In this document: positions 26,124 through 34,411 of the stretch, one piece after another
Position numbering within the stretch: position 1 is the first letter of the stretch
How the letters are laid out: the number at the start of each line of letters is the position of its first letter
Assembly: GCF_001570425.1 (NCBI RefSeq)
Contig: NZ_BCSX01000002.1
Span: forward strand, 1-61,383
Source of the DNA: Mycolicibacterium brisbanense
Lineage (GTDB): Bacteria > Actinomycetota > Actinomycetes > Mycobacteriales > Mycobacteriaceae
DNA: 61,383 nucleotides
Direction: 5' to 3'
Notes under the pieces: model-generated
Database searches by the model: none
Seen by the model: the letters and a program-made list of their open reading frames with translations, nothing else
Told to the model about the DNA's origin: nothing
Program-made: the position numbers and the translations under genes

Positions 26124-29100
26124 CTAAGGCTCGATCCGGATCGGCCCGGGTGACCACAGCCCAGACCTCGTCGCCGTACCGAGGTCGATGCGGGCTTCCG
26201 GGGCGTCGACGACGGTGTCGAATTTGCGCAGCGATCCCCAGTCGCGGCCCCAGTCACGGGACAGATAGGTGGGCATGACGTGGGCACGCAGCAGCACATC
26301 GGAGATGCCGAGCAACCCGCCGTTGCGGCCTTCCTGCCAGGTGTCGGGGTTCTGCAGCTTGGCCGGATAGTCCGGTGAGATGCGGTATCTGGGTACCTCG
26401 GTCACTCCGTTGGCATGCAGCATCGGGTGTTGGCAGGGGAACACCAGGCCCACCATCCAGTCCAGCAGGATCGGCTGGGTGGTACCGAGATACTCCTGCA
26501 GCGAGCGCAATTCGGGAACCCGGGGCGGGGTGACGGCAACCCAGTCGCCGGGGTTCAGCGAACGGTCGTCGGCGATCACGCGAACGTAGTCGGCGTCGGC
26601 GGGAATCTGTGCGCGCGGGAACCGTAGGGACCGCCACGACGGTTGGGGCCCGATGTCGTATGGCGTGATCCGGCCGGCCGGTTGCGGCTTACCATCGGCG
26701 TCGACCCGCCCGTATTCCAGTGCCACGGTCTGAGCTTCGGTGTGGCCGTAGAGCACGCTGTTGCCGGTGATGGTTCCCGCCGCCGTCACCACCACGAGCG
26801 GGTGCGCGTCGTCGGCGGCGGGCAGCCGATACCACGCCGAGGTCAGCTTGCTGGGTTGTTGCGGCCCGGCGGTGAAGCTGCCCAGCACCGGAACCCGCGC
26901 GGGGTCAAGGCCGTAGGGCAGCGCGGGTGCCGCCGCCCAGTCGTAGTCGGTGCCGGGTTGTGTGTTGGTCTGCCAAACTGACTCGGCCACAATGTGTTCG
27001 GGTAGCCCGTCGGGGCTGAAACCGACGGGCGCATCGCCACCCAATGGGCCCAGCTGGCCGTAGCTGCCGGGCTCGGGCGTCAGAAACCCGACGTTGGGGT
27101 CGGGTTCGACGAGCACATCGTCGGCAAGCCCGCAGCCTCCGCTGAGTTCACGAATGTTGGCCCAGCCGTTGGAGTATGTCGGGTATTCGCGGACCATGCC
27201 GATGGTCAGGGACGCGACGAAGACGATCACCATGACCCCGGCCGCCACCGGAACAGGCGCGGTGGTGAGCATGCGGACGAAGCGAGGTTCGGGTCGCGTC
27301 GCCGGCATGATGTGCAGCAGCGCCGCGTAGAACGCCGTCAGCAGGAAGAGCCCGAAGAACACGCTGCTCGCGGTGACCGGCCCCAGATGCGGTGTGCTGT
27401 CGTTGAACGGAACGCCGTAGCTCGACACGTACCACCAGCCATTGGTAGACGCGAAACACAGTGCGACAACGAACAATACGGCGGAGAGGAAGGCCATCCG
27501 ATTGCGCGCCGACCGCACGATCGTCGGACCCATCAGCACGGTGGCCAGCGCTGCCATCGCGGCGCCGACCGCCGCGAACAACCCGAAGTGGTGGATCCAC
27601 TTGGTCGGTGTGAACGTGAGGAAGAAGATGGTCGCGAATATGATGCCCATCAGCCGCCATGCCGGGCCCGTCGCCACCCCGGGAATCTTCTTGCGGCGCA
27701 AGAACAACACCATGGACGGGAAGAGGCACGCCATCGTGATCAGGATGCCGAAGCGTCGCGACAGCGCACCGTCGGTAGTCGGCAGCACCAGGTAGAAGTA
27801 CCGCAGATTCTCGGTGTACCAGGGTTGGCTGGGGCCGATCGCGGTGCGCACTCGGGTGGCTTCCAGAACCGCCGCCAACGTCTGGTCCGCGAACACGACC
27901 GTGAGCACCACGAAACCGGCGGCCAACAGCGGCGCCAGCAGTGGCCATGTGCCGATCACCCGGTGCCGGGCCACGAAGATCCGCAACAGCGGGCGCCCGC
28001 CCGCCACCAGCGCTGCCACCGCGATCAGCCCTGTCGGTTGGATGCCGAGGGTGAAGGCGGCGGTCACGACCGCCAGCGCCGCCGGCGTGACTCGACTGGA
28101 GATGATAGCCCGTTCGATGAGCACGTAGGTGATCAGCGCGCCCGCCGCGATCTGTCCCTCGGGCCGCAGGCCGTTGTTGAACGGCATCCACGCTGCGATC
28201 AACACGAACGCCGCGGCCCACAGCGCCGGTCGGCTCGCCGCCACCGCGGGCCCCAGCCGAGGCAGGACCTCCCGGGACAGCAGCAGCCAGCACACCAGGG
28301 CACAGACCAGATCTGGCAACCGGATCCACAGGCTGATGTCGCTGAGGTGGGTCATGACGGAGAGCAGGTTGTAGTACCAGCCGAACGGGTCCTCGGGACT
28401 GCCGAACCAGCGGAAGTAATTCGACATGTACCCGGCATGCCCGGCGACGCGGGCCATCTGCATCTGATAGCCGTCGTCGGAGGCACCCGCGCCGGCGATG
28501 TACCAGTAGAGCGACACCACGATGACGGTTACGTCGACCCAGGTGAACGTGCGCCACCGGGTGGGGATCCAGCGCTGCATCCGGCGACCGTCGAGCCGGT
28601 CGAGTTGCCACAGCGCCACCAGGGCGATGACGGTGGCCGCCATCCCGATCAGCATCGCCGCGAGCTTCAGCGGTGTCGGTGAGGTGGTGTAGCGGGTGTC
28701 GATGGTCGCTGATACCGAAAGCCCGTCGGGCGCAGGGCCGTTCAGGTCCGTGAACACGCCGACGATCTGTGGCCGCAGGTTGGGGTCGGCGTAGCCGGTC
28801 CGCCGATCGGCGCCGTCGGGTCCGGGGAGCCCGACGAAGGTGGCGAACGTGCCGTCGAGTGACGACGTGATGTCGATCCGACGGCAGTGCGTGGCATCGC
28901 TGCGTGCGACGGTGGCGACGACGATGTTGCGCACCAGCACGTCGACGCGGTCCTTGCTGACGGTGACGAACAGTCCGTTGAGGCCGGCGTCTTTGCCGTC
29001 AGCGGGGATGGTGCCGAATATCAGGCCGCCGTCGGACGGCATCTGCTGCACCACTGCGCACGGGACTGTCGCTGTCAGCGATACCGGCGTCAGCGTGATC

Positions 29101-29246
29101 AGCGGCGCGGTCACGTTGCCCAGCCGGCCGTCCTGCGGCCAGTTCAGTGTCGCCGTCGTCTGGACCACCGGCAGGATGGGGGTCAGTGCACTGAGCACAA
29201 AACCGATCAGGCCGGCGACGATCGCTACCCAGCGCCAAGCCTTCAC
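26124..29246 (-). CDS. Arabinosyltransferase, EmbB-like (solitary copy)
   Basis: 1040 residues, slightly shorter than Mtb EmbA/B/C. Many membrane helices are followed by a C-terminal carbohydrate-binding-type domain (~690-1040). The catalytic loop is GAGASDDGYQMQ with Asp257/Asp258. Highly conserved stretches are AGYMSNYFRWFGSPEDPFGW, WMPFNNGLRPEGQ and FTPTKWIHHFGLF. Wording is closest to EmbB; Met274 matches the EmbB position (Mtb Met306) tied to ethambutol resistance. It would transfer arabinose from decaprenyl-phosphoarabinose to arabinan outside the membrane. GTG 29246 has GGGA about 10 nt upstream; the earlier in-frame ATG at 29378 lacks family likeness. No other emb gene is in the window. 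Confidence 0.9.
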   Translation of the reverse strand: MKAWRWVAIVAGLIGFVLSALTPILPVVQTTATLNWPQDGRLGNVTAPLITLTPVSLTATVPCAVVQQMPSDGGLIFGTIPADGKDAGLNGLFVTVSKDRVDVLVRNIVVATVARSDATHCRRIDITSSLDGTFATFVGLPGPDGADRRTGYADPNLRPQIVGVFTDLNGPAPDGLSVSATIDTRYTTSPTPLKLAAMLIGMAATVIALVALWQLDRLDGRRMQRWIPTRWRTFTWVDVTVIVVSLYWYIAGAGASDDGYQMQMARVAGHAGYMSNYFRWFGSPEDPFGWYYNLLSVMTHLSDISLWIRLPDLVCALVCWLLLSREVLPRLGPAVAASRPALWAAAFVLIAAWMPFNNGLRPEGQIAAGALITYVLIERAIISSRVTPAALAVVTAAFTLGIQPTGLIAVAALVAGGRPLLRIFVARHRVIGTWPLLAPLLAAGFVVLTVVFADQTLAAVLEATRVRTAIGPSQPWYTENLRYFYLVLPTTDGALSRRFGILITMACLFPSMVLFLRRKKIPGVATGPAWRLMGIIFATIFFLTFTPTKWIHHFGLFAAVGAAMAALATVLMGPTIVRSARNRMAFLSAVLFVVALCFASTNGWWYVSSYGVPFNDSTPHLGPVTASSVFFGLFLLTAFYAALLHIMPATRPEPRFVRMLTTAPVPVAAGVMVIVFVASLTIGMVREYPTYSNGWANIRELSGGCGLADDVLVEPDPNVGFLTPEPGSYGQLGPLGGDAPVGFSPDGLPEHIVAESVWQTNTQPGTDYDWAAAPALPYGLDPARVPVLGSFTAGPQQPSKLTSAWYRLPAADDAHPLVVVTAAGTITGNSVLYGHTEAQTVALEYGRVDADGKPQPAGRITPYDIGPQPSWRSLRFPRAQIPADADYVRVIADDRSLNPGDWVAVTPPRVPELRSLQEYLGTTQPILLDWMVGLVFPCQHPMLHANGVTEVPRYRISPDYPAKLQNPDTWQEGRNGGLLGISDVLLRAHVMPTYLSRDWGRDWGSLRKFDTVVDAPEARIDLGTATRSGLWSPGPIRIEP

Positions 29247-29382
29247 TGAATGATGTTCCCGCCCATTGCACAACCAATATATGAAACAACTGTTACGGTC
29301 AAGGCGAAGCGCGGCCGACGAGATGTGGCCGATGTTTGCGGTCAAATCGGTCGAATGATTGCGGGGGTGAGCTTCCAAACCC

Positions 29383-29388
29383 TAACCT
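29383..29388 (+). promoter_or_regulatory. -10 box TAACCT for the DUF732 gene
   Basis: TAACCT matches TANNNT and ends 7 nt before ATG 29396, the geometry of leaderless mRNAs. It selects this ATG over the one at 29390. Confidence 0.5.
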
Positions 29389-29395
29389 GATGGCC

Positions 29396-29719
29396 ATGAC
29401 GAGGGGAATTGTCCGAATTGGTGCTGCCGTGCTGGCGGCCGGAGCGTTGCTGAGTGCCACAGGTGCGACGGCGGGAGCGTGGCCCATCCCGTTGACGGAC
29501 GTCGACTACCGCTACCTGAACGCCACCCGTGGAGTCTTCCCGGGCGACGACGATCAGCTGTTGATGGCCGGCCGACAGATCTGCAGGCTGCTCTACACCG
29601 GGCAGCACACCCAGGACGCGATCGACGCCATGGTGGGTCAGTACGGCGCGACGCCCGAGCAGGCCGCCGTTGCCGTCCGCGCCGCACGCAGCACGTACTG
29701 CACCCAGGCGCCGGGCTGA
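29396..29719 (+). CDS. Secreted DUF732-family protein
   Basis: About 107 residues. The Sec signal peptide is MTRGIVRIGAAVLAAGALLS, cleaved near ATAGA-WP. The mature part has the DUF732 pattern: DVDYRYLNATRGVFPGDD, ICRLLYTGQ and a final RSTYCTQ, with two Cys likely disulfide-bonded. DUF732 proteins are common small exported mycobacterial proteins of unknown function. The gene is divergent from the emb-like gene and is followed by a palindromic hairpin. Confidence 0.82.
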   Translation: MTRGIVRIGAAVLAAGALLSATGATAGAWPIPLTDVDYRYLNATRGVFPGDDDQLLMAGRQICRLLYTGQHTQDAIDAMVGQYGATPEQAAVAVRAARSTYCTQAPG

Positions 29720-29751
29720 CTGCTCTGATCGCCAGATGCCGAAACTCTAGT

Positions 29752-29777
29752 CGCGGGCAGGATCCTGCGTGCCCGCG
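29752..29777 (+). terminator. Hairpin after the DUF732 gene
   Basis: CGCGGGCA and TGCCCGCG pair exactly; nested within is the 12-bp palindrome GCAGGATCCTGC (29757-29768). It lies 32 bp after the stop and lacks a U-tract, as many mycobacterial terminators do. The remaining ~290 bp to the AraC gene (29778-30063) shows no gene, only a second hairpin just before that gene. Confidence 0.45.
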
Positions 29778-30024
29778 GCTGATCTCTAGCGAAGCGGTTG
29801 CCGACGCGCTTTCGAGATTTGGCGGCGATTTTCGAAAGACACAGTTTGCGGACCGATTGGCCCGAGTGTGTTTGCTCAACTCAGGCGCACATACGGTCGA
29901 CAGGCGGCCCAGGCGATCGCGGGGAGTTGCTGCGAACTTGCGTATCGCAACCGTGATCCGGTAGACATGTTCTGCCCGAGTTCAACGCGAAACATCGTCT
30001 CCAAGACAGAAACAGACACCTCCG

Positions 30025-30049
30025 GGTTGGCAGGAGATCCTCCCCAACC
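30025..30049 (+). promoter_or_regulatory. Leader hairpin next to the AraC-gene ribosome site
   Basis: GGTTGG (30025-30030) pairs with CCAACC (30044-30049), and an inner GGAG/CTCC adds four pairs. The CTCC could instead pair with the true Shine-Dalgarno GGAG at about 30052-30055. Two competing pairings would allow translational control. This is inferred from base complementarity only. Confidence 0.3.
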
Positions 30050-30063
30050 TCAGGAGTTTCGCA

Positions 30064-30903
30064 GTGAGTCGGTTCGACCCACCCGTTGTTGATTCGCGCC
30101 GTGAGGCAGCTACCGGGTCTCGCGCGTGGTTCGTTGCTACGTTCGCGACGGCGCCGACAATCGCCCACGAAGCGTGGGCCACCCATGCGCCGCACCGCAT
30201 CGTCGTGTGCCCGGATCTCAGCGAGTTGAGGCGCAGTCGGCGTCGACCCGCCGGTCCGATGTGCCTGACATCTGCCGACATCTGGGTGATCCCCGTGGCG
30301 CAGCGGTCTTTCGCGGTCGGCCACGGACCCATGACCGAGTACTGCGAGATGGAGCTGCCGCCAAGGCCATTCGACGCAACAGCGACCGAACCATTGGTCC
30401 AACCCCGCGGATCACTGACCGTGCAACTGCTCGACCGCATCCACCAACTGCGTCGGCGTCGTGACGCCGCGGCGCGATTATTCGCCGATGCGCTCAAAAA
30501 CGCGCTGCGGCTGCACGTCATCGATTTGTTCACCGTGCAGAATCCGCCCGGGGCACGCCCTGGCCGCCCACTGACCCAACATGACCAGACCGCGCTCCTG
30601 GACTACATCGATCAGCACGGCATGGAAGACGACCTGTCGATCGCCGCGCTGTCCGAACGGATGGGGATGACGCCGAGCGTGTTCACCAGGGCGTTCACCG
30701 CGGCCTTTCACGCCACGCCGCATCAGTTCATCCTGGACCGTCGCATCGCCCGGGCTAAGCATCTGCTGTGCAACACCGAACAATCGATCACCGAAATCAG
30801 CTCAGCTGTCGGCTTTTCCACCCACAGCCACTTCACGACGGCGTTCAAAAAGCGCGTCGGCATGACGCCGGCCGCTTACCGAACCGACGGCACGAACCGC
30901 TAG
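30064..30903 (+). CDS. AraC-family transcriptional regulator
   Basis: 279 residues. The C-terminal ~95 residues hold the double helix-turn-helix: LSIAALSERMGMTPSVFTRA with FTAAFHATPHQFILDRRIA, then ITEISSAVGFSTHSHFTTAF and KKRVGMTPAAYR. The N-terminal ~170 residues are not a sensor domain I recognise. GTG 30064 has CAGGAG 8 nt upstream. The stop interlocks with the convergent secreted-protein gene on CTAG. Target genes are unknown; neighbours encode exported proteins. Confidence 0.88.
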   Translation: MSRFDPPVVDSRREAATGSRAWFVATFATAPTIAHEAWATHAPHRIVVCPDLSELRRSRRRPAGPMCLTSADIWVIPVAQRSFAVGHGPMTEYCEMELPPRPFDATATEPLVQPRGSLTVQLLDRIHQLRRRRDAAARLFADALKNALRLHVIDLFTVQNPPGARPGRPLTQHDQTALLDYIDQHGMEDDLSIAALSERMGMTPSVFTRAFTAAFHATPHQFILDRRIARAKHLLCNTEQSITEISSAVGFSTHSHFTTAFKKRVGMTPAAYRTDGTNR

Positions 30904-31169
30904 TTCGGTGTGTCGGAGTTCCAGAGGTACCAGTGCACGTTGTCACCTCGATCATCGCCAATCCTGCAGTACCAGTAGGGATATGCGTGGTCATTGATCT
31001 GCAGGTGCACGTTCGGACCGTCAGCGCGGCAGTCCGCCTCGGTGTAGTAGAACTCCTCGACGCCGTCGTAGCCCACCACCAGGATGTCGTCGGCGTGTGC
31101 CACACCGGACACGTTGGCCAGCGTCGCACCCAGCGCGACCGCACCGGCGATGGCGATCCTCTTCAACAC
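30900..31169 (-). CDS. Small secreted protein, 89 residues
   Basis: GTG 31169 is preceded by GAGGAG at 6 nt. The N-terminus MLKRIAIAGAVALGATLA ends in a cleavable signal near GVAHA-DD. The mature ~63 residues are acidic and aromatic (ILVVGYDGVEEFYYTEADC, AYPYWYCRIGDDRG) with two Cys. No family recognised; similar small exported proteins are frequent in mycobacteria. It is convergent with the AraC gene, sharing CTAG at the stops. Confidence 0.72.
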   Translation of the reverse strand: MLKRIAIAGAVALGATLANVSGVAHADDILVVGYDGVEEFYYTEADCRADGPNVHLQINDHAYPYWYCRIGDDRGDNVHWYLWNSDTPN

Positions 31170-31308
31170 GGTGATCTCCTCACGTTCAGGTCCGGGGCCC
31201 GTGCGGCCCAAGCGAATCGTGGGGAGCGTACTCAGCGAGTTCGAAGCTCGCTTTCAGAAAAGGGACAGGCTTTCGAGAATCGGCCAGGTCAATACCGAGC
31301 TGTGCGGC

Positions 31309-31806
31309 TTACGGGCAGGTGAAGTCGAGCTCGAAGGGCTTGGTCACCTGTTGTTGATTCGAGGCGTCCAAGCCGACGGCGGTGCCGGTGATCTTGTAGG
31401 AATTGCCGGTCTTGGTGGCCGAGGCATTGCCGTGGCCTGCCGCGGCGTCGGCATAGCCGAGCGTCACACCGTTGACGTTGCCGAGTCCTACGGAATGCAC
31501 GGCCGGCGGCGAGTCATTGCTGATCACCGCGCCCACACCGGAACTGGCGTCGCCGAGCGTGACATTGATGTCGGATTCCGCGGCGGTGCAGGTCACCGGT
31601 CCGGACACATTCTGGGGCTGACCGTCGACGAGGACCGTGGGGGTGCCAGAAGCACTGGCGGCGCCGACTGATGTCGAACCCGAGGTGGACGTGTTGTTGG
31701 CCGTGGTGGCAGATGTGCCGGTGGAGCTGCTGTTCGAACATCCGGTGATGGCGCACGCCGCGACCGCTGCGCTTGCCACGCCGATCATCACAACGCGTGT
31801 GACCAT
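31309..31806 (-). CDS. 19-kDa antigen (LpqH)-family lipoprotein
   Basis: 165 residues. The signal peptide ends in the lipobox AITGC with Cys23. A Ser/Thr-rich spacer follows (STGTSATTANNTSTSGSTS), a likely O-mannosylation zone. The domain then matches Mtb LpqH: VLVDGQPQNVSGPVTC, SVGLGNVNGVTLGY, GNASATKTGNSYKITGTA and a final DFTCP. The two Cys bracket the domain. LpqH is a surface lipoprotein and TLR2 ligand in Mtb; here it is likely a paralog since the locus differs. GGAG lies 5 nt before the ATG. Confidence 0.9.
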   Translation of the reverse strand: MVTRVVMIGVASAAVAACAITGCSNSSSTGTSATTANNTSTSGSTSVGAASASGTPTVLVDGQPQNVSGPVTCTAAESDINVTLGDASSGVGAVISNDSPPAVHSVGLGNVNGVTLGYADAAAGHGNASATKTGNSYKITGTAVGLDASNQQQVTKPFELDFTCP

Positions 31807-31903
31807 GTCATCTCCTTGAGAGTTGTAGAGCCCGATAGGTCATCCGCAGGGCGCCGGAACTGCCTGTTGTGCGCGCAGTTCCGACGCCGCCGCGTCGTGC
31901 AGG

Positions 31904-32746
31904 TCAGAACAGCGGGATCCACACACCGAAGAACCAGAAGCCCCAGCCCCCGAACACGGGGTTGAAGATCGGTATCGCGTTGTAGCCGTTGTAGTTGAAC
32001 GGGCCGAAATCTACTCGGGCCCTGGCGATGTCACGGTCGGGTCCGTCCCAGCGGCGGTTCCAGCCACCGGGAGGCGGCGGGCCGTTCCAGCCGCCGGCAG
32101 GAGCGGGGCCGTCCCAATTGGGCGGCGGCCCGCCGGGCGGAGGACCGTCATTCCAGCCCGGACCGCGCTCGGGCGGCGGAGGCGGCGCACCGTTGCCCGG
32201 AGTGCTGAACCCGTGCGGAGCGTCCCTCGGGCCGCCGACCTGGTTGTTGCCCCGGTCGAACCGGCCGCCGGGAGCTTGGCCGTTGGGATGGTTGTCGGGT
32301 CCATTGTTCTGAGGCCCGTTATTGGGCGGGCCCTGTGGGCCGTTGTTTTGTGGGCCCTGAGGACCGTTGTTCTGCGGGCCTTGCGGACCGTTCGCCGGCG
32401 GGTTGCCCTCGGGGCCGCGGCCCTGGGGACCCTGCGGTGCGTTCCCCTGCGGTCCTTGCGGCGGGTTGCCCTGGGGTGCCTGTGGTGCATTGCCCTGAGG
32501 ACCCTGCGGTGCGTTGCCCTGCGGGCCTTGAGGCGGATTGCCGCGCGGGTTCTGCGGCCCGTTGTTCGGCGCCTGCGGCGGGGTGCCCGGACCGCCCCCA
32601 TTGCCGCCCGGTCCCGGCTGGCAGTTGGCGGCATTGGCCTGATCGCAGGGCTGCGGCGCTGCCGCGGCCTGCCCTGCCGTCAAGAACGCTGACACGCTGA
32701 TGCCTGCAGCAGCCGCCGCAGTACCGGCTATGCGTTTCACACTCAT
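31904..32746 (-). CDS. Secreted Pro/Asn/Gly-rich protein with collagen-like repeats
   Basis: 280 residues. The signal peptide is MSVKRIAGTAAAAAGISVS with cleavage near GQAAAA-PQ. Two Cys (34, 42) follow, then repeats at ~69-150 built on an 8-residue unit GN(A/P)PQGPQ passing into NNGPQGP(Q/P). A Pro-rich segment (PPPPPERGPGWND, PPPNWDGPAP) and an aromatic/hydrophobic tail (NPVFGGWGFWFFGVWIPLF) end the chain. The tail may anchor it to the envelope. No enzymatic motif is visible. Function unknown. The upstream 32747-33136 gap holds no gene I can support; CCCGC-N6-GCGGG at 32952-32967 is the only clear hairpin. Confidence 0.75.
   Translation of the reverse strand: MSVKRIAGTAAAAAGISVSAFLTAGQAAAAPQPCDQANAANCQPGPGGNGGGPGTPPQAPNNGPQNPRGNPPQGPQGNAPQGPQGNAPQAPQGNPPQGPQGNAPQGPQGRGPEGNPPANGPQGPQNNGPQGPQNNGPQGPPNNGPQNNGPDNHPNGQAPGGRFDRGNNQVGGPRDAPHGFSTPGNGAPPPPPERGPGWNDGPPPGGPPPNWDGPAPAGGWNGPPPPGGWNRRWDGPDRDIARARVDFGPFNYNGYNAIPIFNPVFGGWGFWFFGVWIPLF
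32297..32542 (-). repeat. Coding repeats of the collagen-like protein
   Basis: About 82 codons of near-tandem 24-bp units encoding GN(A/P)PQGPQ and then NNGPQGPQ. The units vary at third positions, so they are diverged rather than a fresh expansion. Confidence 0.75.
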
Positions 32747-33136
32747 GGTGACTCTTTCTCCCCGACCCCCCGCCGTGATGTCACCGCGGGCACAGGACTC
32801 CACATTGACACCGTCGTGGGCTTCTAAACTGCGACGGCGGACAGCCGCAGCGAACTTTCAGGCAATCGGCAGCGCTCGGCCTCGAAGTTCAGTGCCAGGT
32901 GAGCACGAGCTATGTATCAGCTGTGCGAATCATATTGCCGCAGTGCGTGTTCCCGCATATTCGCGGGTTCCGCGGCAGCGCCGATGGCACCTGACTTCGT
33001 CGTTGCCGCCCAACGGCATTGACGCCGCCATGTCGAGTCTCTGTCACCGCTGATTCAACATGGGCCTACGGTACGGTTGGCGGAGTTCCGCCAGGTCTCC
33101 CACGCGAGTGACAGCTATCCAATGGAGAGGCACGAC

Positions 33137-33541
33137 ATGGTCGACATAAAGTCCTTGAAATTCAGACTCGTCCGCACCGGCCAGCGATTCGTCGTGAACC
33201 CGCTGGCGCGACGTTCGTCGAACCTGACCATGCTGGAGACCACGGGGCGCAAGAGCGGCTTACCTCGGTTGACGGCTATCGGGGGCCGACGCCAGGGCGA
33301 CAGTTTTTGGCTGGTGTCCGAACACGGGTACCGCTCCGACTATGTCCGCAACATTCAAGCCGATCCCCACGTCCGGTTGCGGCTGAGGGGGCAATGGCGT
33401 TCCGGCACCGCCACACTGCTACCTGATGACGACACGGCGAAGCGGCTCGACCTCCTCGGCGGGCTCAACAGCGTGGGCGTGCGCGTCGCCGGTACCGACC
33501 TGTTGACCATCCGGATCGACCTCGATCCCGTCGGCTCGTAG
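33137..33541 (+). CDS. Deazaflavin (F420)-dependent nitroreductase-family protein
   Basis: 134 residues of the Ddn-like split-barrel family. Recognisable parts are FVVNPLARRSSNLTMLETTG, RKSGLPRLTAIGG and WLVSEHGYRSDYVRNIQADP with VRLRLRGQW. Relatives bind F420 and reduce quinones or nitro compounds. GGAGAGG lies 6 nt before ATG 33137; earlier in-frame starts lack this. Located alone between divergently controlled neighbours. Substrate not inferable. Confidence 0.85.
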   Translation: MVDIKSLKFRLVRTGQRFVVNPLARRSSNLTMLETTGRKSGLPRLTAIGGRRQGDSFWLVSEHGYRSDYVRNIQADPHVRLRLRGQWRSGTATLLPDDDTAKRLDLLGGLNSVGVRVAGTDLLTIRIDLDPVGS

Positions 33542-33558
33542 TCGGTCGCGCCGCGCAG

Positions 33559-33564
33559 TACCCT
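33559..33564 (+). promoter_or_regulatory. -10 box TACCCT for the SDR gene
   Basis: TACCCT ends 7 nt before ATG 33572, fitting a leaderless start. No Shine-Dalgarno is present before that ATG. Confidence 0.45.
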
Positions 33565-33571
33565 CGCCGAT

Positions 33572-34411
33572 ATGCCTTCAGTTCTGGTCACCGGTGCAGC
33601 CCGTGGAATCGGTAGGGCCATTGTCGAGCACCTGGCCGCCAACGGGTGGGACGTCGTCGCGGGAGTGCGTTCGGAAGCCGATGCGGCGTCGGTCGCCGCG
33701 ATCGATCCGCATCACGTCTCCACGGTGATCCTGGACGTCACCAATCCCGCGCATATCGATGCGTTGGAGGCCGCGTTGCCACCGCGCTTGGATGCCGTGG
33801 TGAACAACGCCGGCATCGTGGTGGCCGGTCCGGTCGAGGTGTTGTCCTCCGATGACTGGCGTAAACAGTTGGAGGTCAACGTGATCGGCCAGTTCTCGGT
33901 CACCAGGGCCGTGCTGCCGAAGCTGCGCGAGTCCCGCGGACGGGTGATCTTCATCTCGAGTGTGAACGGTCAGCTGTCGTCGCCGATGCTGGGCGCGTAT
34001 GCGGCATCGAAATTCGCGCTCGAGGCCGGTGCGGAGGCGCTGCGAATCGAGTTGCGGCCCTGGCGGATACCCGTGGTGGTCGTCGAGCCGGCGCAGACCG
34101 ACACCGACATGTGGCGCAAGGCCGACGACATGGTGGTGGAAGTGGAGGCCGCGACACCGCCCGCGCAGCGCGCGCTCTACGCCAAGCACATCGAGGGCAT
34201 GAAGAAGTTCATCCCCGTGTCGAAAAGGCTTGCGGTGCCACCGGCGAAAGTTGTTGCGGTCGTTGAGGAGGCGCTCACCGCTCGCACGCCGAGGGCCCGG
34301 TATGTCGTTGGGCTGGGCACCAAGGTCCAGGTCGCCGTCATGCGGAACACGCCTGCGGCAGTGCGGGATCGGATCGTGGCACGAGTCTTCGGCGTGCCTG
34401 GCCGGGCTTGA
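33572..34411 (+). CDS. Short-chain dehydrogenase/reductase
   Basis: 279 residues. Rossmann motif VTGAARGIGRAI, NNAGIV, catalytic Ser in FISSVNGQ and YAASK. The NAD(P)-binding first strand starts at residue 4, so the start is secure. Unlike many SDRs there is a ~60-residue C-terminal extension after the core (KKFIPVSKRLAVPPAKVVAV), typical of the retinol-dehydrogenase-like type. The substrate is unknown. The stop overlaps the next gene by one base (TGATG), so the two are probably one operon. Confidence 0.88.
   Translation: MPSVLVTGAARGIGRAIVEHLAANGWDVVAGVRSEADAASVAAIDPHHVSTVILDVTNPAHIDALEAALPPRLDAVVNNAGIVVAGPVEVLSSDDWRKQLEVNVIGQFSVTRAVLPKLRESRGRVIFISSVNGQLSSPMLGAYAASKFALEAGAEALRIELRPWRIPVVVVEPAQTDTDMWRKADDMVVEVEAATPPAQRALYAKHIEGMKKFIPVSKRLAVPPAKVVAVVEEALTARTPRARYVVGLGTKVQVAVMRNTPAAVRDRIVARVFGVPGRA

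Noticed and set aside
27312..28682. 456-codon open frame antisense to the emb-like gene
   Set aside because: Low-complexity Arg/His/Gln-rich composition and no motif; the opposite strand encodes a conserved arabinosyltransferase.
32297..32542. Short regular repeats as a CRISPR array
   Set aside because: The repeats are contiguous, in frame and encode Pro-Gln-Gly peptides; no unique spacers.
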